A stretch of DNA of 64,000 nt, from positions 1-64,000 of the forward strand of contig NW_020170438.1 of NCBI RefSeq assembly GCF_000524195.1, in the 5' to 3' direction. The first letter of the stretch is position 1. Every line of letters begins with the position of its first letter. This DNA is from Echinococcus granulosus. Its lineage: Eukaryota; Platyhelminthes; Cestoda; Cyclophyllidea; Taeniidae. The translations under genes and the position numbers were made by a program. Shown in pieces: positions 26,501 to 39,400 of this stretch. Under the pieces are notes generated by a model. It searched no databases. It saw nothing but the letters and a program-made list of their open reading frames with translations, and had not been told where the DNA came from.

Positions 26501-27723
26501 TTCTGCGTTTGTGTTATCATTTTGAATCTAACTAAGTTGATTGCGATAAGAATCGGTGCCTCGGACAGCAAGAACAACAACAGCAACACATCACATATCT
26601 GCGGTAGCGGGTTGAGATGAGAAAACTGGGAAGTCACGCAATATGTCAACCCGGCAGCTAGCGTATCAAGGAAATTTCCACCAGCCATGGCCATTCTACT
26701 AGTCAGTAGTAGTCGTCAAGTCTCCGTCAATTGCATTTTTCCAAGCTATGACGTGGTGGAGCGATGCTTGTCCTCATGGGCTGTCAACAGCGCGGTTTCG
26801 GTCGTCATGCTCTTGGTATGGTGCTCCGACCATGCTCATAGTCGTCCCCAGCCATTCTGTGCGTTTACGATGAATTTCGGCGTCCAATAGCTGTTTTAAA
26901 GAGCTCATTGCTTTTCAAGAATCCAGCAAACCTTCAAACGATTTGTACTTTCTTCTTATCGAGGTGAAAGGTCTTACCCCCCCCCTTCCCCTGGCTTATT
27001 GTTTTATCTGTCCCACATGCACGTATCGTCGGCGATTAATACCATCGGAGTTGGACCAGCGTTAAATGTGAATCATTGAATCCACTTGATTGGTTATCTA
27101 TAGGCGTGACGCCAGTGAATCGGTGCTAGAGACAGTTAAAAATAAAGAATGCCAAAAAGTGGCCTCATTAGGTGCAGCGGGACACTTCTATTTTTTAGTT
27201 TGTAAGATTTTATTCAACACCGAACTCCAGACTGTGAGTATGATGATCGAACGAACATTGCACAGTAGCCCGTCAGTCGGTTGCCCTAAGATGACATTAC
27301 TACTAGAATTTGGCACATGAATCTATCGCCTTGGTGCGCCCTCAGCCAAGGACCGAATTCTTCCGCCTTAAAGGCTCTGCCGTTCTGATTGGTAGAAAAC
27401 CAACCAATTGGAAGAGGGGACGAGACCCCTAACACACGTACGTATTCATCCGGGTACCCTCAGAAGTCTACAACACTAAAACCATCCAACATAGCTCTCA
27501 AAGATAGCTCGAACACCACCTGGGACCCAAAATTGTGATTTTAACTGCTTTCACAGGCCACAGATAAGCCAATTAGTGTCCCACGTACTGACCCACCCCT
27601 GGGCTATTAAGGCGCCACAGGTCATTCTGAAAGCTTACAACTCCTTCCTAATCGGCAAAAACGGCTTAATCGCCATAATTACCCAAAAGTCAACCAACCG
27701 ATGCACTCGCACACGTGTGTTGA

Positions 27724-27737
27724 TTTATTCATTTATT
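27724..27737 (-). terminator. poly(A) signals of the LIN-29-like gene
   Basis: Two minus-strand AATAAA motifs (27729-27724 and 27737-27732), about 740 bp past the stop codon at 28474. They are the first AATAAA motifs seen downstream and lie next to an AT dinucleotide run (27739-27751). Confidence 0.5.
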
Positions 27738-28473
27738 TATATATATATATAGAGTAGAATCCAGCTCAGTGGAACGCAGTTGGCAGCTTTGGTGGTGGTG
27801 ACGTGGGCAAGGGGACCGGGAAGGAGGGGAGGGGAGGCAGGAGTGTCGGTGGGGAAGGGGGGGCTCCGGGACGCGTGCACGCACTTTTCTGTCCCCTTCT
27901 TCTTCTTTTTCCTCTTCACATCAGCACATGCACGAGCGAACGTGCATCCTGTGCGTCACATTCATGCCTATATATACCCTCATTTGCCCGTAAGAACACC
28001 TTGTTTTTTTTGCAGGAGTTGGCAATAAAAACAGTCATTTGGGGAGAAACAAAAACAAGAAAATGGTGGGGAAGTGATGATTGTCTGTATAAAAAATACC
28101 CATGTACTAGTAGGTGATTGACTGAGTGAGTGATTGATTGGATGGTTCAAGTAATGGCAAGATTCATAGCCCGGAGCTGGATACAATGCGGGTCCATAAA
28201 ACAAAACGGCTACTGATGTTGTTGTTAGTAGTGGCGACCTTTTAATGAATGATCGGCAGTGCGTACAGATGGCGGTGACGACAGTGGCTGCGACTCATGA
28301 ACAAACAAAATAATAATAGTTGTAGTAGTAATAACAATAATTAATTAATAATAAACGGCACGTGTTTAGGAGAGGGCCTATGTACAGTTTAATACCCTGC
28401 TAAAGGAGACTGGCAAGAAGAGGAAAAGAAAGCACGATATTTTCGTGTGTGTGCACTGGGTTTGTTTGTTGTT
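27738..28473 (-). other. probable 3'UTR of the LIN-29-like gene
   Basis: About 740 bp between the stop codon and the first AATAAA motifs on the minus strand. It contains runs of C (read on the minus strand) and imperfect tetranucleotide repeats near 28113-28140. No miRNA site could be claimed by eye. Confidence 0.5.
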
Positions 28474-30400
28474 CTACTGGGACTGCGAGGAAAAGTGGAC
28501 GGCGAATCCAATTTCATTTGCAGCAGAAGTCGGCTGCTGTGTTCTTTCATCATCTCGCATCACTGATAAGTCTCTAACCGCTGCATCAGCTCCATAGAAT
28601 GCATTAGCTGCTGCTGAATAGTTGTTTTCTGCGTTACCTCCGCCATCATTTGCTGTCGGATTCCCAGCGTTAGCGTAGGTTACACGATAGTTCGGTGGAG
28701 TCGTCCCATTTCTAGAGATATCATCTTCACGGTCTTCACCACCTCCGTTGGCTGATCTACGACGATAAGCGCTCTCGCTGTCCTCCTGCACTGCCTGTGA
28801 AGCTCGCGGTGATTGAGTATCCGCTCGGAAGTCTCTTTCTCTGTTTGTCGTGGATGAAGACTGCGATATATGACGCAGGCGTTCCACCACCTCTTCGTTC
28901 GTCCCCTCCTCCTGTCTCTCCCGCACTGGATTCGGTGGAAATCCACTCAACAGCGCCTCTATCCGGATATCTCTTCCAGGTTTTCCATCAATTCCCTGAC
29001 TGACAGAGTTCCTCTGCCAAAACTTAGCTAATTTATCAACCACATGTTCCATCGAATTCTCTGTCGGTGGCATCTGCGGTGGAACCATATGCTGTTGATA
29101 CTGTGCCTCTGCCGTGGCTGATCTTCTGAGATACTCCGTCTCGAAGGGCTGTTGTGGATGGTGGTGATGATGCTGATGATGGTGATTGTACCCTCCCACG
29201 CGTTCATCCGGGTCGGGCTTGAGTCGTTTTGCGGCTGAGTGTGGCGTCCAGAGATTAGGAGCGCCCGGTTCATCACCGGTTATGCTGACTCCCCCCGCAC
29301 CATCTTCCTGACCATCCATAGGAATAGGAGTTACTGGACCCTGTTCCCAAGCATTGGAATTAACATCCTTCCCATCCTCACCTATTGCCTTCCCTCCATC
29401 CCGACTTTTACCACTTCCAATGGCCTGTGGTGAATGCCCGAAAGGTCTCATCTGCTGCTGCTGTTGCTGCGGTAACGGAGGAGGTGGCTGAAACTGTGGT
29501 GGGGGTGGTGGTTGCATTGAAGGCGGTTGAGGTGGAACTGTATGCTCTAGAGCTATCTGTTGATGTGCCATTGGCGGAGGCGGTGGTGGAGGTGCCTGAA
29601 AGTCCATCATCTTTCGTCCAGCATCTAATGGTGTCGGAGGAAACCTTGGCATTTGACGATCCGTAGAGGTACGTCCAAGAAACGATGGCATTTGATTGGA
29701 GTAGGGCGAGGTCGCGGCAAGCATCTGATGTTGTTGGTAGGTGTCAGGGAAGCCAGACGGGGTAGAATGACCTCCTGGATGAGTTCCATTACCATGAAGA
29801 GTCTGTTGGTGACCTTTCTGGGCTACTGCGAGTTGTCCTTGCAGGCCGGTTGGAAGGTGGTGGAGTAGATGGCTTGTATCATGACCTGTCAGGCCGCTAA
29901 CACTTCCAGGTCCCATCGGAGACATAATAGAGGCAGCTGCAGCCACTGCTGCTCTTTGAAGATTCTGTAGATCCTGTGGATGCCCGATTCTTTGTTGAAG
30001 CTCCTCGTGAAGACTCTGTTCTGTCACTGGAGCCATGGATCTACCGCTCATTCCAGTGTGATGACTCGTCATGAACCCACTGAGGGCTCCCAGGGCACCG
30101 GCCGAGGTATTCAACGCGCCAAATCGACTGACATTAGCATTTGTGACAGCCTCCTTATGACGCTCCATGTGTTTAGCCAGGTACGTCTCCGAGTTATAGC
30201 TTTTTGAACACGCCGGACAGACAAGCACCTTGGCGTATCTGTTACCCGAATGCTTTGCTTGAACATGGACGTCCAATTCCTCCTTGGTATCATACGACAT
30301 GAAGCAGTTCTCACAACGATGAGGTTTTCCCTTCATGTGCTGACGTTGATGCGACTGCAGATTTGACATCTGTGTGAAGCTCTTGAAGCACGTGGCGCAT
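28474..30400 (-). CDS. lin-29: LIN-29-like exon 3: fingers 4-6 and long C-terminus
   Basis: The acceptor CTGACTAG ends at 30401. The first base completes Lys, then CATCFKSFTQMSNLQSH (finger 4), CENCFMSYDTKEELDVH (finger 5) and CPACSKSYNSETYLAKH (finger 6). The remaining 560 residues are disordered in appearance, with Pro-, Gln- and His-rich runs, several RRR or KR pairs and an acidic/Ser-rich end. The open frame extends upstream of the acceptor, but that part is intron. Confidence 0.95.
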
Positions 30401-33400
30401 CTAGTCAGGAAAAACGCCACATTATTGCCTACTTGCAAAGTATAAGTAGACTTTGTAGGTACATTTACACTGCCTTGTGTCACGGTGGGACAAGTGAACT
30501 AGGCGCAACACTTCCAGTGGTTTTTGCAAACGGCAACGGTCTGTGTACGATCAAGAAGCGATGTTTTAGCACCAATATTGTATTGGTTAGCAAAACTGGT
30601 TAGAGCAGCTAGGATTAACTCAGCCCTTCTAGAAAAGTTTGCGTTCTAGTCCTTCCAAAGTTTTATGGCCGGAAAGCTGTTTCCGAATGTGCTTTTTGAC
30701 AAGGTTAAAGAGGAAAGAATATCATAGTGTTATTTCTGCAACAACAGCAGCACGCCAGTTCCAGCGCAAGCATGCCTGCCCCAGTTTAGGTCCATTAGTG
30801 GAGCGAAGCCAAAAAGAGGGAGCGCGCTCTTGTTTGAGGTTAAAAGTACGCCGCTAGTCCGAATGACCTTAAGACCAACCAATAGCGGTGCTAGCGTGAG
30901 TCAGCAGCTTGAAAGGAGAGCAGAATGCCTATTTTGCTCGCAGTCAATCAGGCACTCAATGACGAATGGAAACAACAACAAGGGTAGCTCGAAGGAACGG
31001 ACAAAACAAAGTTACCTAGAAGTGGAGGAGAAGGAGGAGGAAAAGGAGCTTTCGAATGCTCATTAATCACCCGGCAAAGCCTGCCAGCTAGCGACCACCT
31101 GCACACACGTAGTCCGTGTCGATTTTTCGACTGTTCTCAATCTCCTAAGTCTTCTAATAGCGGTGGTAGCAGCGGTAGTCCCTCCCACTTCTTTCTCCTA
31201 GCCCCTTTCTCTCGTAAATTCACGCCACCTGTGTGCAGAGAACGAATGTGGTTGCAGGAGCGCACATACGCACGCACACGCAACAACTTTATGAACAACC
31301 TAGTAAACACGAAAACACGCATACAGGCTTTATCTCAATCTCTACCTCCCTTGCTCCACATATTGAGTGAGGCTAGAGTCGTGAAAGTGAGAAAATTTGT
31401 TGGCGTATGGAGAGCAAATATATATATGTATATCGCCTTGCTAAGTGGTAGTGGTGATGGTGCTCCCTTTTTGTTCTATTTCCATCCCTTGGCCACCCAT
31501 TAGCTGGACAGTATAGTTGGCGAGATAATCGATGCTGAAATAGTTGGGCCTGGAGTCTAATGGAATGTCCCATTTTTATTAAGTGGCCTAATTAGACCAG
31601 AATAAAAGTACACACACTCTCTCTCATCTCCCCCATTTAAAGTGGCAATGTGTTCAACTTCAACCGCTGATTCTGCCTGCGAGATATTTGCCCGCATGGA
31701 GGTGGACAGCGTTCACGAGCCCATTATCCACTACTCCTTTACTCGGTGGTGATCAAAGCTTTGGACATCCACAAGGGTTAACCGTTTCAATTTTTGGTTT
31801 TAATTAAAATTCAAATGTAGCGAATTTTGAGTTAGGACTTGTCACAGTCTATCTGCATTTTATCTGGGAAATCGGTACATTTAAACAGTCTTCAAGGTAA
31901 TTGGCTTTACTAAAAGGATAAAATCACGACTTTTAGAAAATGTGCGCGCTCTATTCTTAGACCTTCTTTGGGCTTCCTGCGGTTTGTGCTCATTTGATCG
32001 CATAATCAATATCCTCTGACACCTCTTGATTACAGTCCAAGAGTATCAGTTAGTTTCTCTGGCGGTTTCTTCGTTATCTGCTGCAATATGCCGGTAGTTG
32101 GTTAATTTTTCGAACACTTTTCTATGGCCACGCATTCAGATCAGAGCTTGAAATCACTCAACGTCAGAAAAGTATTGGCCTACGCAGAGTTTGGGAATTG
32201 AGACAAACAATTGGCAAAACATCGCCTTTTTGTCGATAACTTAAATCACAGTTTATAAATCTAAAACTTCGGCGCTTCTGGTGTGAATTTTCATTTGAGT
32301 CGGGTTCAGTTTAAAATTGAGAACGATGCGTCTCCCAATTTCTTAGGCGTAGGCATTTTCCTTTTGATTAACAATGGACTACGATAATTTTGGTCTTTCC
32401 AAGAGGCCGACTCACAATTTAATGCGGTAGATTAAGGAAACTAATACGTTAGTTGTTTGTTATGAGGCAGAAATATTTTGACGATTAAATTCTGGAATTA
32501 CATAGAAGTGTCGTTTTTTCCACTAATCTCAGTTGCTCAATTGTAGCCTGCCTCTAGAGCTACGGCGGTAATTTAAATAGTTTATTCAGAAAACCAACGA
32601 TTTTGTGCTTTTTTAGTAAAAATGTTCTTGTTTAAATCCGAAAGATTCAATCAAAACGGTATCGACTTTGTACCCACCGCACTTTATGGCAGAAAAATCA
32701 ATATTTTTCGGTGGGCACGCGTTTCGACCGAAGACCGGAATTACCAGTTAAAAGATTTTGATTTTCTTGAGGTAGTTCATCAATAGCTGATTAATTACGA
32801 AGTCAATGCTACATGGTATTCGTCTTGCGATCAAAACCCACTAGGTACTATTTTTGATTAGGCGAAAAAAGGCCAATTTTTTTTCCTTTTCTATATTTAC
32901 TTCTCCCTCAACCTCTCCCAGTTGCCTTGCGTGGAGTGGCATGCCATCAAGCTAATTAATAAGAATAATATTTGAGACGACAGCAAGCACATCTCAATTT
33001 CAATTTACGCTACAACGCCGGAGAGAGATCTCAACGGAGCGTTATAGTGGCAGAAGAAGGCCAAAACACCAAGTCGAGAGGGGGCGAAAGGGAGAGAGAG
33101 AGGTATCCGGTGAGCCTTAAATGGACGCCGTAAAGTATCTGCGATTGAGAAATTTTAGCCCTGCTAAACCGCAGCACTTATCCATGCGCGTTTCTTTCGT
33201 CTGCATTAACCTAGAGGTGTTTCCGTTCGTGTGCATATCCATACCCACACCCGTAAACACATACATACACACACACAAATCTGTGTGTCTAACCGAAATT
33301 GTCAAGCCATCAAAATGCCGACACAAATGGGTTGGCGGTGGTGCTTGTACAGCGTTTTGAAAAGGGCAATTTTCACTCTACATCTCCTTCTCTCTCTCTG

Positions 33401-36400
33401 CAGGCTGCGGCTCTAATTATAGTCCACTTAGCGGGACTAGCGAAAAAGGAGGCGAGGGAAATGAGGCAAGCCAGCGGCAGCACAAAAACAGGATAGATGC
33501 ACATGGATGGGGTATGGTAATAAAGCGAGGAAAGGTAGTACGAAAGCACAGCTAAAGTACACATTTTTGCAGGTCCTTGCTCATTATCTTCAACTGCACC
33601 CACTGTGACCTTGGGCTGACCAATGAAAATCGGACCAGGTATTTTGGACGACAAAAGGGGGGAAGCATTTCAAACACATTGGGTGCCACTTTGACCACAT
33701 CAAAAGGTGGCCGATTTCACAGCGGTGACTGTGACATGAAAGGGAATAATATACTTACACAAAAATTGTACTGCGGAATGGGTGTGTGTGAAATGGGCAA
33801 AGTGAAGGGGAAGCTTGCTCTATTCAGCTCTCCTCGCCTCTTTCAAAGCAAGGGGAAAAAAGAGGAGGAGAGAGGGGTGGAGAAAGGGGCGGTGGAAGGG
33901 TAGGAGGAGCAGGCCTGCAGGCGGCACCAAACTTCCGGTTTAGAACAATCAAATCAAATCAAGTCAACACCGCGTGTGTGCAAAACTACGCATTCTACTA
34001 GTGGCTTGAAAATTTAGAAGAAAATCACACTTTAGAGGCAGTGTAAATGTATCCCTCATCAATCGCGCAGCTAAAAAGATTGACTTGGAATGCGATCTTT
34101 ATACTCCTACTACTTCATCTTTGGAGTGAAGATATCGCGGTCGTTTCATCTCGTCAACTTTATCAGGGTCTCAGTTTGCACACGTGGATAAAAGAAACAA
34201 GCTGTAGTGAATCTTGGTCTTTAAATACTACGATTCGTCGCATTATTGTAGAGAAAGGAGATGATGAATTGCGGATATTTATTATTTCCGGCTTTCAACA
34301 CTCATTCATCCGGGCTGGATGGCTATCACGGTGACGTGTAACTACCTTTTCAAAACTACTACCAATTTAAGTAGGATATGATTGGATAGTAAGCACACAT
34401 TTGCGCCTAGTAGTAACTGTTCTACTACTAGTAGTGGTTTTTTTAAAAAGTTGGACATCATTTGCATCTTCAGAAATGCTGCGGAAACGTCCTTCTTCCC
34501 TGCCTCCATCTAAAACATGGGTTAATAACGCTTAACCTTGTTTTGGACTCATTTTGACTCACTCCTCGTTACAGTTGTGTAATGCCGATTCTTTGAATCT
34601 CTCTTATCCGTAGTTCAACCGTTGAATTTATGTGGATTGCCTGCACATATTCGTAGCCTCTCTGACACGAGCAACAACTTAATTGAAGAGAGTACTACCT
34701 TTTCTCCCTACGCTCATCCATACCATGCAGATATTTAATTTGGGATGTCGAAATTGTAAGTGGGTGAATGGAGAGAGGATGGATGCTTGCACTTCCCTCC
34801 ATCAAACCGCTTTCGGCTCACTAATATTATCTACCAACTTCATCATTTTAACAACCCAAATGAAGAGTACTAAAGTTGTACCGCTAGAAGGCATCCAAGC
34901 TGCTGCGGCAAGTTAAAAAAGTTTTCCGATTACGAAATAAGGAAATACACATCCTCAAACATGCACTCGAGACAAATCGGCTGTCACAAGCTTAACGGTC
35001 AATGCGTGACCCTAAAATAGACAAGGATTTGAAGTTTCAAATCGCCAAAGCTTCTACGGCTTCGAAATGCGTGATCGCAGACATGATAAATTGTAACGAC
35101 TAGAGGAAGTCAGGAAACACTGTCATAGCCACTAAAATAAGGAGAGTCTTACGGTTCGTGCCACTAAGAGATCTTCTTTTCGCCCCCTTTTCGTTTTCAC
35201 AACAGGCTACCATACTGTCTACTATCCAGTTGACCAAATAGAAATTTCAAATCCATACCAGGGAGGCCTTTTCCTTTCCACATCTAAAAGGAGCGATTTT
35301 ATGGCTCTAGCTCGCCCATAACAAAGGTAACAACAACAAGCGAAAATAAATGTGCTGACTCTGATTAAACACTGCACACACACACGCAGCCTTCACTTGC
35401 GTACTTTTGAGAGGAATATTTAAAATTCCACCTTCGTATACTTCCCTCTTGCTCGCTTTCCTGATTTTGCATCCAACGGTACCTGGTAAATAACATTCTT
35501 TAAATCTGAAATTGCAGTACATCCGACGCGCTTAAAGTCCTGGTGAATTGCCTTCATCCTTGACCGGTGGTGACATCATTACGGCAGTGTATAAATTCCA
35601 TTAAGCTACGCAGAAATTTGAAGTCAGAAGCTTGTGATAGGCGCACAATACTGCGTTGAATTAATTGATAGTAAATAAAAAGGAGGGTGGTGTGGTTCTG
35701 ATTCGACATTGACAATTGCACCATCAAAATGACCAAAGGAGTTACTGCTAAAAAAGGTAAAGTTAGACTCTTTGCAGACCGAGGACATCCTGCCTACTTA
35801 CGATTTCAAGAGACAGCGTCACCCGGTTCTGAAATGTGTCAACCTGTATTGTCTATTCCGAGAATCATCGAATCCAGGTTCCAGTGCTTTTAAAACAAAA
35901 GTTCAGACATCCTAATTAAGTGCTTGCCTAAAGAAATCTTACATAAAAGCATGATCCTGTAAAATTATATCTATTAAGTAGGTTTAAACAAAAAGTCCTT
36001 ATAATTAATTGGCACTGGGAGCAACGTGGATCATCAATGAAGGTGTAAAGTTTTTTGTGGTTAAGTGTAACCCCCCCCCCTCCTCCTCCACATGAACTCG
36101 TTGCTCTCCCTATTTAAACCCCCTGGGTCATCAAGTTGGAAGCATTGTTGAGATGGTTATCGGGTAGCATGCCTGGTACCAAAAAAACTCATTTCTGCTG
36201 TCAAGGTCGTGGTGGGTCCCATGACTAAGGATCATAAAAGGGATAATCGGGTTATTATAACCGTAAAATCAAACTGCCCAAAAGCCTAAATAGGTAAACG
36301 AACATCATATTTGCAGTCGGTTGATTCCCGCCACCTAGTTTACCTGGAATTCGTTGGCCTTAACTATTAGAAATGCAATGGCCGACAACTCGGTCGCAGA

Positions 36401-39400
36401 AACTGACTTAATCCCCTGAAGATCGCTAACAATTGTTTACGTTGATCAACCACAACAAGGTCATCACACTGTTTGGGTCATAGAAGAACACATTTGCAAA
36501 AACAGGGTGTCATTGAGATGACACTCCTATGGATGTTGTGATGGACATGATATGAAATCATTTGTTTGCAGGAGTAAACTTAGCAACGCATAGATAGTTA
36601 CTTCATTCTTACATTGTCAGAAGAAAACAAAATTCCCAGGCTCTACTGCACTGGCAAAGAGGCGTTTAAAACATCAAGACCTTGTTGATTTTTCTTGACC
36701 ATGACCATGACCACCATGAATGAGGGCTAAGCTGTTGAAGTAAGACTGTAAAGATTGCTAATAAATGTCCATTTTAGCTAATCCATTGAAATCCACAAAT
36801 ACTACTGTAGTGAAAAGCAAGTATGTAATTTGATACCTTTTGTTACCTGAACAGAAGTAGATCACATAGTTGCAACACTCGAGGCAACAAGGACTTCATG
36901 TACGATACCATAATCTCGTAGCTATTCGAGGTCGGAGATGGTATGATTAACTTGAACAGTGGCCATGAACATATGATTCTCCAGCACGCTAAGGTAAAGA
37001 ATTCCTAACATCTTATTAAAGATATAAACAGGCTTAGCCACCATAACAAAAGATTGCTCATTTATGCCGCTATTAAGGATGCTAAGGTAGGCGTGATGAC
37101 TTTTTAGTCGTAGCCATGATTGCTTCGACTGTCTACAAATTCTTCTAGTGTTACTGAAGTGGTAAAAGTGTGTCGGCAGTAACAAGGAATAAGTATTCTG
37201 ATCGCAGAGCCCAGCTACTGAAATTATAAATAAGTAGGTACTCAAACTTTTATATTCCGTAATTATTAAAGCTTCAACGTCACAACTAATAAAGAATTTG
37301 GTCATGTTAATCTGTGAAGGTGTTCACGTTAGGCGGCACATGCTGCTGAAATGACAAGGACACATTCACAACAAGGACGGTCCTCCAGTTTTTTGCTAAT
37401 GTGACCACCTCTAAGGCTCGCGTTAATGCGGGTCACATGATTGAAGTACATAACGGAATCGTGTGACCAAGTTGAGCAATTGCAGTGACAAAAAATGGCT
37501 AGAATTTACTACTGAAACACTGTGGAGGGGTGAGTAAAGTTTATGTGGTTCCAGAACTATTGCAGAAGTCGCAAATGGGTTTCAACAAGGTCTACATTTA
37601 GTACTGATAAGGACAACCAATTGGTCTTTGTAGCTGTTGAGGAGCCGCGGCTGACACAAATGCAATTCACTCGCTCTCACGACCCAACTCACTTACGTAG
37701 GGATCACTAGCTGTTCTACGTTTTAGTAAACATCTAACCTCACTTAGGTAATCCCGCCTCCATTTCTTTGTTTCACTTAAGGGTGAAGGCAATATATCGG
37801 CAAAGCTGTGATGGTGCTATCACTGCTGTGGTGGTGGTAGTGGTGGCAGAGGTGGTGATGATGGCTGCATGATTGCGCGGCAATACACTACCACCACTAC
37901 TCTGCTACCATTTAGCAATTGCAGAGTGGGGAGGGGGCGAGGAGGAGAGAGGACGGAAAACGAGAATGAAGCATCATGCACACGCAGATACTCTTGACAG
38001 GCACACACACGGAAATGCCGCACTGTCATAGCAACCCTCATGCGACAGTATTAATGCTTTTTCAGGGCCACTTTGCAGCCGCCGTCGCTGCTGCCGTTAT
38101 ACCGCTCTCAAATACACAAACGTCCGCCCGAATGGTCTCATATGTTCTGAGTCCGATAGACCCTTTCGACCTCCGTAGACAGCAAGTAAGTGCGTGACTT
38201 ACTTGTAAGGCTTCTCGCCCGTATGGATCCTCTCATGCTGCTGCACGTGGCTCAACTGGGTGAATTTGCGGTCGCAATAACGACAGACGTAGGGCTTGAT
38301 GCCGCTGTGAATGCGACGATGTTGGGAGAGGTAGGCACAAGTGGAGAACTGGCGTCCGCACTGATCGCAGCGGTAGGGTCGCGGGTCCTGCTTGTGTGTC
38401 GTTGAGTTGTGCGTTGATAGGTCCTGACGCGAGAAACACACCTGAAGAAAAGGAGTCAAGGACCTAACTCTATTCAGTTTATAATTGAAGAAACAAGGGC
38501 TAATGATTTACATGGCGAAGATAAACTCCTGTTCGGGAACTAAGTATGACGTTACTTGGGAGACATTCTTGACACCTATGGCTTTTCGCAAAGAGTACAG
38601 TCACTGTTATTGACACTTCATAATATGGGTAATTTCAGACGAGTCATTTAGTTATCCCTGGAACACCTAAAAGCTATTGCCTTTGAAATTTCGTAGGAGA
38701 AGAACCTACAAGAAATTTTTAATTTCCAAATCTCAATGGTGGCCGTTAACGCTAACCGAAAAATTACTGATCACTGTGTCATATTTGAAGATGTGGTATC
38801 TTTTAGTACTACACGAAATTGGACGTAACTGGGGAAGGGAATGGAGGGGAAATCGACTATTTTAAAAGTTGTTTTATGGAATTCGAGTACCCCAGGTGAC
38901 ACTATTCTTCCATTTCTTCTGTAGGCTATTAATTGAGCCTCTTCCAGATCCGCGCACCCTCGAACGTCGTCTGCGATCAACTTTGGCGTTACACTAGCTG
39001 TCGTTGGGGAGGAAATGCCTTGCGCTTTCCCCTTTTTGAGTTGAATATGTGCTTTTAAGAAGACAACCGAACGGATGAACCGTGAAAGGGGCAGAAAAGA
39101 GGTCGTGCCGATAGATGACTAAATTGATAATTTGCAATTGAGTCAACATCAAAGCAGGACAGAAATGGAATCAGAGCTAACTATACCAACTACTTCTGTA
39201 TTTTCAATAATAAAAGTAGGATTTCCCCTCAGGCTAAAAGGAGCTGATAGAGAAGGTAGGAGCATTAGAGCAGCAACTAATCTGAAATCGGGATGTAAAC
39301 CCAGGGGAAACATTTTATAGGTATGCACGCATGCACAATTCTACGCTTTCGCTGTAGAACATGGCATGGCCTTTGATATTACTCTCAGCTAAATTCTTGC

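Larger units (their letters stand above)
21767..27723. other. intergenic region between Rab and the zinc-finger gene
   Basis: About 6 kb between convergent 3' ends. It holds two older copies of the LTR repeat (22450-22641 and 23326-23507). No ORF shows similarity to a known family or paired splice sites. Confidence 0.6.

Noticed and set aside
30401..30483. Upstream extension of the open frame before the finger 4 exon
   Set aside because: The acceptor at 30401 and the exact K|C junction with the finger 3 exon show this part is intron.
36922..37305. 127-codon minus-strand frame in intron 2, considered as a transposon remnant
   Set aside because: No reverse transcriptase, transposase or other motif visible, and no terminal repeats.
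38190..38405. Plus-strand ORF overlapping the zinc-finger exon
   Set aside because: A shadow of the minus-strand exon encoding fingers 1-3.
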